Source: Chloroflexota bacterium (lineage in GTDB: Bacteria > Chloroflexota > Limnocylindria > Limnocylindrales > CSP1-4). From it: DNA of 5,118 nucleotides. The stretch lies in assembly GCA_013695505.1 (NCBI GenBank), contig JACDAH010000145.1, positions 1 through 5,118 on the forward strand. The letters are read 5' to 3'. Positions 1-4,575 of the stretch are shown piece by piece. The notes under the pieces are model-generated. The model made no database searches. It worked only from the letters and a program-made list of their open reading frames with translations, and was not told where the DNA came from. Both the position numbers and the translations under genes were made by a program. Numbering within the stretch: position 1 is the stretch's first letter; every line of letters begins with the position of its first letter.

Positions 1-690
1 CGCGATGGCCCCGATCGCGCCAGCGGCCGGCGTCGGCGTCGGCCGCGGTCCGGCGGGGTCGAGCCGGACGTCGATCGTCGCCGACCGGACATCGAGGGGC
101 GTGGCGATCAGGGCGGCCGGGTACGACGTCAGCTTCTGACTCGAACTCGTCGCGGGCAGGCCGTGGGTATCGAGAAGCGTTCCCTGGCCCGTGGCCACGA
201 TCTCGCGCCAGCCGAGCCGATCCAGGTACGAGGTGTCGGCGAAGGAAAGGCTCGACGACCGCTCGTCGATCTGCCGGGCCAGGGGGATCGTGTAGGCGCA
301 TTCGAGCCGGAGGGTCGAGAGGCCTCCGGCACCCGCCGGGAAGGCGATGGCTGACGCGCCCGAAACGGTCGCAAGGCTGACGTTGTCCTGCTCGAGGATG
401 AAGTGCTTGATGAGGCCGGAGCAGGCTCCAGCCGCCCAGCTCGATGCTTCGTCGTCGGCGATGCTGCCGTCGCCGTCGCCGTCCATCTTCTGACGCTCCT
501 GGAACGTCGGGATCTCGGCCATGTCGATGATGACGTCGAGGTCGATCCGATCGGGAGCGATCGTCAGGCCCGCGTAATGGTTGATCGTGAAGTTGCCGAG
601 GGGATGGGCGGCAACGGTCGCGGGCAGGAGCGCCCCGGCCGAGACGGCCAGGGCCGCGGCGAGCAGGCGGAGTCCACAGCGGCGTCCCAT
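1..690 (-). CDS. NicO/RcnA-like nickel/cobalt transporter, N-terminal extracytoplasmic domain (partial, runs off left edge)
   Basis: The minus frame from ATG at 690 stays open for 230 codons to base 1, so the C-terminal part is missing. Residues 1-28 look like a Sec signal peptide: basic MGRR start, Leu/Ala core, and a VAA cleavage site before His29. The mature protein would begin HPLGNFTINHY, followed by LDVIIDMAEIPTFQE (residues 51-65). I recognise this as the extracytoplasmic domain that precedes the membrane part of high-affinity nickel/cobalt (NicO) transporters in actinobacteria and Chloroflexota. Residues 70-81 form a perfect EF-hand loop (Asp70, Asp72, Asp74, Gly75, Ile77, Glu81). Cys90 and Cys131 could form a disulfide. 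A Pro/Thr linker near residues 214-222 leads to Ala/Gly/Ile-rich residues that may begin the first transmembrane helix. The role would be Ni or Co transport at the membrane. The gene is divergent from tmk. No Shine-Dalgarno precedes the ATG, and a TACCCT box lies 7 bases upstream. The coding call is strong; the transporter assignment rests on remembered family resemblance, because the membrane domain is outside the window. Confidence 0.72.
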   Translation of the reverse strand, partial: MGRRCGLRLLAAALAVSAGALLPATVAAHPLGNFTINHYAGLTIAPDRIDLDVIIDMAEIPTFQERQKMDGDGDGSIADDEASSWAAGACSGLIKHFILEQDNVSLATVSGASAIAFPAGAGGLSTLRLECAYTIPLARQIDERSSSLSFADTSYLDRLGWREIVATGQGTLLDTHGLPATSSSQKLTSYPAALIATPLDVRSATIDVRLDPAGPRPTPTPAAGAIGAIA

Positions 691-697
691 GTCGCCG

Positions 698-703
698 AGG
701 GTA
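698..703 (-). promoter_or_regulatory. Putative -10 box (TACCCT) of the NicO-like gene, leaderless type
   Basis: On the minus strand TACCCT ends seven bases before the ATG at 690, the distance expected when transcription starts at or next to the start codon. A possible -35, TTGATC, lies at 723-728 with a long 19-base spacer. There is no Shine-Dalgarno between the box and the ATG. The box resembles those of tmk and darA in this window but matches the consensus less well. Confidence 0.4.
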
Positions 704-730
704 CGCCGCAGTGGCCGGGTCGGATCAAGC

Positions 731-740
731 GAGTCGACTC
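731..740. repeat. Perfect 10-bp palindrome (GAGTCGACTC) in the divergent spacer
   Basis: GAGTCGACTC reads identically on both strands. It lies in the 102-base spacer between the NicO-like gene and tmk, just upstream of the possible -35 of the NicO-like gene. A looser pair, CGGATC (721-726) and GATCCG (752-757), flanks it, but not symmetrically. It could be an operator half-site pair for a dimeric regulator such as a metal sensor, or it could be chance in GC-rich DNA. Confidence 0.3.
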
Positions 741-780
741 CACGTCGTCGCGATCCGGGCACGCCGTGACGGTGGCACCG

Positions 781-792
781 TACACTCGCCTC
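781..792 (+). promoter_or_regulatory. Leaderless-type promoter core of tmk (-10 TACACT)
   Basis: TACACT (781-786) is followed by six bases and then the GTG start at 793, so transcription would begin at or very near the first base of the start codon. No Shine-Dalgarno is present. No clear -35 hexamer sits 16-18 bases upstream. The segment from the -10 box into the start codon is nearly identical to that of darA (4224-4239), which strengthens both calls and fixes the tmk start. Confidence 0.6.
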
Positions 793-1488
793 GTGACACA
801 CCCTGCCCCAACCGGTCGCGGTCGGTTCATCACGATCGAAGGGCCGGAGGGTGCCGGCAAGACGACCCAGGCGTCGCGCCTCGAGGCGACCCTCCGCGCC
901 CGTGGCCTCGCCGTGCGCGGGACGCGCGAACCGGGCGGGACGAGCCTCGGCGAACGGATCCGCGAGCTGCTCCTCGCTCCGTCTCCCACCCCGATCGACC
1001 CGCTCGCGGACGCCCTGCTCTTCAATGCCGCCCGCCGCCAGCTCGTCGAGGAGGTCATCGAGCCGAGCCTCGAGGCCGGGACCACGGTGATCTGCGCCCG
1101 CTTCGCCGACTCGACCAGGGCATACCAGGGCCACGGCGGCGGCCTGCCGATCGCGGATCTCGTCCGGCTCGAGGAGATCGCGACCGGCGGCCTTCATCCC
1201 GACCTGACGCTCGTCCTCGACCTACCCGTCGAGCTCGGACTCGCCCGCAAGGCGCCCGAGGACCAGACTCGGTTCGAGAAGGACTTCGACCTCGCCTTCC
1301 ATCGCCGAGTCCGGAACGGATTCCTCAAGATGGCGGTCGCCGAGCCGCGGCGGTTCCGCCTGATCGACGCGACCGCCTCGCAGGACGAGGTGGCGGAGAG
1401 CATCGTCCGGGCGGTCGATCACCTGTTCTCCGACGAAACCTCGCCGGCCGGTGAACCAAATGGCGCCGTCGTGCGCAATACCCCGTGA
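793..1488 (+). CDS. tmk: Thymidylate kinase (dTMP kinase), with altered DRX motif
   Basis: The 231-residue product phosphorylates dTMP to dTDP with ATP in the cytoplasm, an essential step toward dTTP. Visible family motifs are the P-loop GPEGAGKT (residues 17-24), REPGGT (45-50), LLFNAARRQ (75-83), DSTRAYQGHGGG (106-117), the LTLVLDLP strand (137-144) and the lid/FHRRVRNGFL segment (about 150-177). The length is normal for the family plus a C-terminal tail of about 15 residues. The frame is open upstream to 403, but homology begins at RFITIEGPEG, and the GTG at 793 follows a -10 box by six bases, so I choose that start. One oddity: where the family normally has the Asp-Arg-aromatic (DRX) motif, this protein has Ala102-Arg103-Phe104 (codon GCC at 1096-1098). 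The stop overlaps the start of the sigma gene by four bases (GTGA), so the two are probably translationally coupled. The assignment is secure; full activity is less so because of Ala102. Confidence 0.95.
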   Translation: MTHPAPTGRGRFITIEGPEGAGKTTQASRLEATLRARGLAVRGTREPGGTSLGERIRELLLAPSPTPIDPLADALLFNAARRQLVEEVIEPSLEAGTTVICARFADSTRAYQGHGGGLPIADLVRLEEIATGGLHPDLTLVLDLPVELGLARKAPEDQTRFEKDFDLAFHRRVRNGFLKMAVAEPRRFRLIDATASQDEVAESIVRAVDHLFSDETSPAGEPNGAVVRNTP

Positions 1489-2117
1489 ACGAGAGTCAGC
1501 ACGGCCTTCGTGGACGCACGGCGTCGTCCGTCGACGATTCTGATCAGGCAGCCCTCGCGCTCGTCACAGCCGGACAGCTTGATGCCCTACAGGAACTGTA
1601 TGACCGCTACAAGACCATGGCGTATTCGATCGCACTCCGAATCACCGCGGACGGGGCGCTTGCCGAGGATGTCGTCCAGGAGGCCTTCCTCGGGATCTGG
1701 CGCAACGCGGGTCGCTACGTCGAAGGGCGTGGCAGCGTGAAGACCTGGATGCTGGCGATCGTCCATCACCGGGCGGTCGACGCCGTCCGTCGCCGTCGTC
1801 CGACGACCGAGCTCCCCGAGCGCGAGGCCGTCCCGCCGCCGGCCCTCCAGCTGCCCGACATCTGGTCGGACGTCGCGGCCGGGCTCGATCGCGAGGAGAT
1901 CGCGGCCGCGATGGCGACCTTGTCGGACGTCCAGCGTGAGGCGATCGAGCTTGCGTACTGGGGCGGGCTCACCCAGCAGGAGATCGCGGAACGAACAGGG
2001 ACGCCCCTCGGTACGGTGAAGAGCCGTGTCCGACTCGGCCTCCTGTCACTTCGCCGTGCCCTCGTGGGCGAGGGGGACGGTCTGGCCGACGGCCTGGCCG
2101 GGGATGGTGGCACGTGA
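1485..2117 (+). CDS. ECF-family RNA polymerase sigma factor (sigma-70 family, SigK/RskA-associated type)
   Basis: The 210-residue protein has the two-domain layout of an extracytoplasmic-function sigma factor. Region 2 spans about residues 33-105, with AEDVVQEAFLGIWR (60-73), the core-binding and -10 region, then GSVKTWMLAIVHHRAVDAVRRRR (83-105). A Pro-rich linker (about 106-125) leads to region 4 (about 138-193), whose helix-turn-helix LTQQEIAERTGTPLGTVKSRVR would read the -35 element. Sigma regions 1.1 and 3 are absent, as expected for this group. It starts with GTG at 1485 inside the tmk stop (GTGA overlap) and ends by the same overlap with the anti-sigma gene. No separate promoter or Shine-Dalgarno is evident, so expression probably depends on the tmk transcript and translational coupling. 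Its pairing with an RskA-like membrane anti-sigma factor suggests the SigK-like ECF group, held inactive at the membrane until a signal releases it. The signal and the target genes cannot be read from the window. Confidence 0.93.
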   Translation: MNESQHGLRGRTASSVDDSDQAALALVTAGQLDALQELYDRYKTMAYSIALRITADGALAEDVVQEAFLGIWRNAGRYVEGRGSVKTWMLAIVHHRAVDAVRRRRPTTELPEREAVPPPALQLPDIWSDVAAGLDREEIAAAMATLSDVQREAIELAYWGGLTQQEIAERTGTPLGTVKSRVRLGLLSLRRALVGEGDGLADGLAGDGGT

Positions 2118-3034
2118 CCGGGCCGCGGATGACGCATTCAGAGGCCATCGATCGAGCGGCGGCCTATGTCCTCGGGGCGCTCGAGCGAACCGAGGAAGCC
2201 GCCGTGCGCGAGCATCTCGCGACGTGCGCGGAGCCTCACGCCGAGTTCGAGGCCCTGAGCGGGGTCGTGCCGGCCCTGCTCGAGCTCGCCGACCTCGAGC
2301 TCGTCGAGCCGCCCGCCGCGCTCGGCGGCCGGATCATGGCGGCTGCGGCGGCCGACCTTGCCGCGAACCCGCGCGCCGGAGCCGTCACGCCGTCCGCGGC
2401 GGCGTCCCGTCCGACCCCGTCGGCGGCCTGGCCGACGCCCTCGATCCCAACGGCACCTTCGGCCCCGACCGCGTTCCCGTCGGCCGCGGGGCGGGCTGCG
2501 CGGAGCGAGCGGAACCGCACCGGCCGGTTCGACTGGGCGCTCCGGATCGCAGCGGTCATCGCGATCGTGGCCGTGGGCGCGTGGGGCCTCAGCCTCCAGG
2601 GTCAGCTTCAGGGCGCCCACGACCAGCTCGAAGCCGCCCGCCACTTCGACACCGCGATCGCGTCAGTCATCGGTGCCGCCGGGCAGCCCGACGCCAAGAC
2701 CGTGATCCTGAAGCCGGCCGAGGGTGCGACCGCGAACGGAATCGCGGCGATCGCTTCGGACGGATCGGTCGTGCTCGCGATGCGCGATCTGACCCCGACG
2801 AGCGGCAGCCAGGTCTACGAGGCGTGGGTGATCGTCGGCGAGGCGGCACCGGTCCCGGTCGGCGGGTTCAGCGTCGACAGCGATCGAACCGCCGGATTCA
2901 CGACCCGCCCGGCCGAGGCGCCGCCCGGGGCGGTCATTGCCCTGAGTCTCGAGCCGAGCGAGGGCAGCACGGTGCCGGTCGGACCGATCGTCAGCACCGG
3001 AATCGCACTCGCGCCCGCGAGCCAGAACGGGTAG
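2114..3034 (+). CDS. RskA-like membrane anti-sigma factor
   Basis: The 306-residue protein follows the sigma gene with a GTGA overlap and should bind and hold that sigma factor. The cytoplasmic N-terminal part (about 7-85) is a zinc-finger-like anti-sigma domain with His34-x3-Cys38, but the usual second Cys (HxxxCxxC) is absent; His42 is nearby. A Pro/Ala/Ser/Thr-rich linker (about 90-126) is followed by one transmembrane helix (about 141-158, WALRIAAVIAIVAVGAWGL). A short Gln/Leu-rich helix and an extracytoplasmic C-terminal domain (about 190-300) come next. The latter has the RskA pattern: YEAWVI (235-240), VPVGGF (247-252) and EPSEGSTVPVGPIVSTG (280-296). RskA-type proteins are cleaved by regulated proteolysis to free the sigma factor; that this happens here is inferred. 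The GTG at 2114 gives the coupled start, and ATG at 2129 is an alternative that loses only five residues. The gene ends just before a hairpin. Confidence 0.9.
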   Translation: MTGPRMTHSEAIDRAAAYVLGALERTEEAAVREHLATCAEPHAEFEALSGVVPALLELADLELVEPPAALGGRIMAAAAADLAANPRAGAVTPSAAASRPTPSAAWPTPSIPTAPSAPTAFPSAAGRAARSERNRTGRFDWALRIAAVIAIVAVGAWGLSLQGQLQGAHDQLEAARHFDTAIASVIGAAGQPDAKTVILKPAEGATANGIAAIASDGSVVLAMRDLTPTSGSQVYEAWVIVGEAAPVPVGGFSVDSDRTAGFTTRPAEAPPGAVIALSLEPSEGSTVPVGPIVSTGIALAPASQNG

Positions 3035-3036
3035 CC

Positions 3037-3056
3037 GGCGCGCCGCTCGGCGCGCC
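3037..3056. terminator. Hairpin between convergent genes (candidate bidirectional terminator)
   Basis: Two copies of the 8-base palindrome GGCGCGCC (3037-3044 and 3049-3056) flank the loop GCTC, so an RNA from either strand can fold into an 8-bp, all-GC stem with a 4-base loop. It starts two bases after the anti-sigma stop and lies ten bases from the stop of the GGDEF gene, where a shared terminator is expected. There is no T-tract on either side, so it is not a textbook intrinsic terminator. Confidence 0.55.
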
Positions 3057-3066
3057 CAGACAGCCT

Positions 3067-4119
3067 CTAGCTCGCGCCGCCCTCGGTCGTCTCGACCGTT
3101 CCGCGTCGCTCCGTGCGGGCGCGTTCGAGCGCGCCCTGGGCCGCACCAATGACCGTCTCGGCATCGGCTCCGTCGACCGGGAAGCGGGCAACGCCGGCCG
3201 TGACCGAGATCGTCCGACCATCGGTTGCCGGAAGGTCCGCGACGCCGTCGACGACACGCTGGGCGACGACCGCCCCGGCCGAGCCGGGGGCCACGAGCAG
3301 GAATTCGTCGGCGCCGTATCGAGCGACGGTGTCGACCAGGCGGACCGCCCCCGAGAGGATCGACGCGACCGAGCGCAGGACGTCGTCGCCGGCATCGCGG
3401 CCGGCAGCCTCGTTGACCGCCCCGAAATCGTCAACGTCGAAGAGCGCGACCGAGACCTCGCCGCCCTGGCGACCGGCTCGAGCGAGCTCGAGCTCGAGCA
3501 CGCGGGAGATCGTCCGGAGGTTGGCGAGCCCGGTCAGGGGGTCGGTGTGGGCGAGGCGCTCGAACCACTCGGACCGCTCCGCGACGGTCGAGGCCAGTCG
3601 CGCCCGGTCGACCGCCAGCGCGGCGAGATCGGCAACCAGGCGGAGATAGGTCGGATCGGCCGCACCGGCCGCGGCGTCGTCGGCAAAGGTGACCGCGAGG
3701 GCACCCAGCGCTTCCTCGACGCCACCGCGGGTCACGATCAGCGGCAGGGCGATCGTTGCGCCGGCGCGGGCCTCGGTCCGATCGCGGCCGGCGGTCGTCA
3801 GCGGATGGGCCGGATCGGAAACTGCGGCCACGGCGGCCTGCTGAGCTGCCTCGTCGAGCCCGATCGTGAGCGTGAGCTCCGGATCGGGCCGGTCCGGATC
3901 CTGGAGGCTGACCATCGCGCTGGTCGCCCCGAGGGCCGCGATCGCCGCCCCCACGAGGGAGCCGATTCCGTCGTCGAGATCGGCGCCGTGGACCGCGGCC
4001 GCGACACCGGCGGCGAGGGCTTCGAGCGGGGTTGGACGGTCGGGCTGGTCGGGCAACGGATGGTCTCCTGGCGCGGCACGGGCGAAGTCGGCGTGGAATC
4101 GAAATGGCTTGGGCCGCAT
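3067..4119 (-). CDS. GAF-GGDEF protein, putative diguanylate cyclase with GADEF active site
   Basis: Starting at ATG 4119, the protein has 350 residues. A GAF-like sensor domain spans about residues 30-173, then a short helix (about 174-190) leads to a GGDEF domain (about 191-340). Seen in order are DPLTGL (193-198), the metal-binding strand segment DVDDF (228-232), Asn236, AGDDVL (243-248), the inhibitory-site pattern RLVD (260-263), and GADEF (269-273) in place of GGDEF. GGDEF proteins join two GTP into cyclic-di-GMP. The RxxD site is five residues before GADEF, the usual spacing for feedback inhibition. The domain is somewhat degenerate: the usual FKxxND is FGAVNE, and the C-terminal ADxALYxAK is AQGALERAR, so activity is uncertain. 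No signal peptide or membrane helix is seen, so it is probably cytoplasmic. The frame also allows GTG at 4155 (362 residues) and GTG at 4128. I prefer 4119 because a -10-like TACGAT lies over the 4155 start and GAGGGG precedes 4119. It is convergent with the anti-sigma gene and divergent from darA. Confidence 0.88.
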   Translation of the reverse strand: MRPKPFRFHADFARAAPGDHPLPDQPDRPTPLEALAAGVAAAVHGADLDDGIGSLVGAAIAALGATSAMVSLQDPDRPDPELTLTIGLDEAAQQAAVAAVSDPAHPLTTAGRDRTEARAGATIALPLIVTRGGVEEALGALAVTFADDAAAGAADPTYLRLVADLAALAVDRARLASTVAERSEWFERLAHTDPLTGLANLRTISRVLELELARAGRQGGEVSVALFDVDDFGAVNEAAGRDAGDDVLRSVASILSGAVRLVDTVARYGADEFLLVAPGSAGAVVAQRVVDGVADLPATDGRTISVTAGVARFPVDGADAETVIGAAQGALERARTERRGTVETTEGGAS

Positions 4120-4131
4120 CGCGGGCACGAT

Positions 4132-4152
4132 CCCCTCGGCCGCCGCATCGTA
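4132..4152 (-). promoter_or_regulatory. Putative -10 (TACGAT) and Shine-Dalgarno (GAGGGG) of the GAF-GGDEF gene
   Basis: On the minus strand TACGAT (4152-4147) fits a -10 hexamer. A transcript beginning near 4140 would carry GAGGGG (4137-4132), 12 bases before the ATG at 4119 and 3 bases before a GTG at 4128. This is one of the few Shine-Dalgarno-like sequences near a start in the window, and it argues against the GTG at 4155, which would lie upstream of the transcript. No -35 was identified. Confidence 0.35.
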
Positions 4153-4173
4153 CACCGCACGACGGGCCCAGGA

Positions 4174-4198
4174 CTCCCGACGGCTGGGGTGTCGGGAG
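4174..4198. repeat. Perfect 8-bp inverted repeat in the GGDEF/darA divergent spacer (candidate operator)
   Basis: CTCCCGAC (4174-4181) and GTCGGGAG (4191-4198) are exact reverse complements separated by nine bases. The element sits between the two outward-facing promoters: its right arm ends 25 bases before the -10 of darA, and its left arm begins about 22 bases upstream of the -10-like box of the GGDEF gene. This is a natural place for a regulator acting on both genes. A chance or RNA-hairpin origin is possible. Confidence 0.45.
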
Positions 4199-4223
4199 CG
4201 CCCGGCGGCCTGCGACGGGTGCC

Positions 4224-4235
4224 TATACTCGCCGC
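4224..4235 (+). promoter_or_regulatory. Leaderless-type promoter core of darA (-10 TATACT)
   Basis: TATACT (4224-4229) is a near-consensus -10 hexamer and stands out in GC-rich DNA. It is followed by CGCCGC and the GTG start at 4236, so the mRNA should begin at the start codon. There is no Shine-Dalgarno and no clear -35. The stretch matches the tmk promoter core at 14 of 16 positions with the same six-base spacing. Confidence 0.65.
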
Positions 4236-4565
4236 GTGAAACTCGTCGTCGCGATCGTTCACCACGAGGACGCCCGTGCGCTCGTCGACGCGCTGCTGGA
4301 CCGCGAGTTCAGGGCCACGAAGCTCTCGAGCTCGGGTGGGTTCCTCAAGCAGTCGAATGGAACGGTGCTCCTGGCGGTCGAGGACGACGCGGTCGACGAG
4401 GTGCTCGGCATCGTCCGCGAGACGTGTCGCTCCCGGACCCAGGTGGTGAACCCGATGCCGCCGATCATGGAGCCGGGCGAGTTTTTCATGCCCTACCCGC
4501 TCGAAGTCGAGGTCGGCGGGGCAACGGTGTTCGTCCTCCCGGTCGAGCGCTTCGAACGGATCTGA
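4236..4565 (+). CDS. darA: Cyclic-di-AMP receptor, DarA/PstA type (PII-like)
   Basis: The 109-residue protein begins VKLVVAIVHHEDARALVDAL and matches the small PII-like cyclic-di-AMP receptor family (CdAMP_rec; DarA, PstA or YaaQ) over its full usual length. The family forms trimers that bind cyclic-di-AMP at subunit interfaces. Ligand-contact residues that I recall for the S. aureus protein occur here at the same numbers: Arg26, Ala27, Thr28, Phe36, Leu37, Asn41 and Phe99. The position recalled as Asn24 is Glu, and Gly47 is Ala. The conserved core KLSSSGGFL (29-37) and the VEDDAVDEVLGIV helix (48-60) are intact. The frame is open upstream, but homology begins at the GTG at 4236, six bases after TATACT. 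In Firmicutes darA lies next to tmk; here tmk is on the same strand about 2.7 kb upstream. The direct partner of these receptors is poorly known, so the downstream effect cannot be stated. The MFS gene starts ten bases after its stop and may be co-transcribed. Confidence 0.92.
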   Translation: MKLVVAIVHHEDARALVDALLDREFRATKLSSSGGFLKQSNGTVLLAVEDDAVDEVLGIVRETCRSRTQVVNPMPPIMEPGEFFMPYPLEVEVGGATVFVLPVERFERI

Positions 4566-4575
4566 CGGCGTCCGC

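Noticed and set aside
463..483. Short GNC-type repeat (gccgtcgccgtcgcc) as a microsatellite
   Set aside because: It is the coding sequence of the Asp-Gly repeats in the EF-hand loop and is explained by protein function.
403..792. N-terminal extension of thymidylate kinase by 130 codons
   Set aside because: The extension is antisense to the NicO-like gene and covers the divergent spacer, has no similarity to the kinase family, and the GTG at 793 follows a good -10 box.
564..1085. A 173-codon minus-strand open frame over the start of tmk and the spacer
   Set aside because: It is in a different frame from the NicO-like gene, lies opposite the tmk P-loop region, and its translation is Arg/Ser/Pro-rich without a domain.
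1452..1475. Possible ECF-type promoter (TGAACC ... CGTC/CGTG) just before the sigma gene
   Set aside because: The gap between the two elements is about 9-12 bases, too short for the roughly 16-base spacing of ECF promoters, and the bases are coding tmk sequence.
4032..4235. N-terminal extension of the cyclic-di-AMP receptor by 68 codons
   Set aside because: It would overlap the start of the GGDEF gene and the promoter. The family length of about 109 residues is met exactly from GTG 4236, and the ligand residues then fall at the expected numbers.
4120..4235. Riboswitch upstream of darA (for example a cyclic-di-AMP or cyclic-di-GMP type)
   Set aside because: The -10 box lies six bases from the start codon, leaving no room for a leader RNA. 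I could see no conserved riboswitch core on the minus side either.
2026..4239. A 737-codon plus-strand open frame across the anti-sigma gene, the GGDEF gene and the spacer
   Set aside because: It overlaps two well-recognised genes in other frames, has Arg/Gly-rich low-complexity translation with no domain, and is explained by the scarcity of stops in GC-rich DNA.
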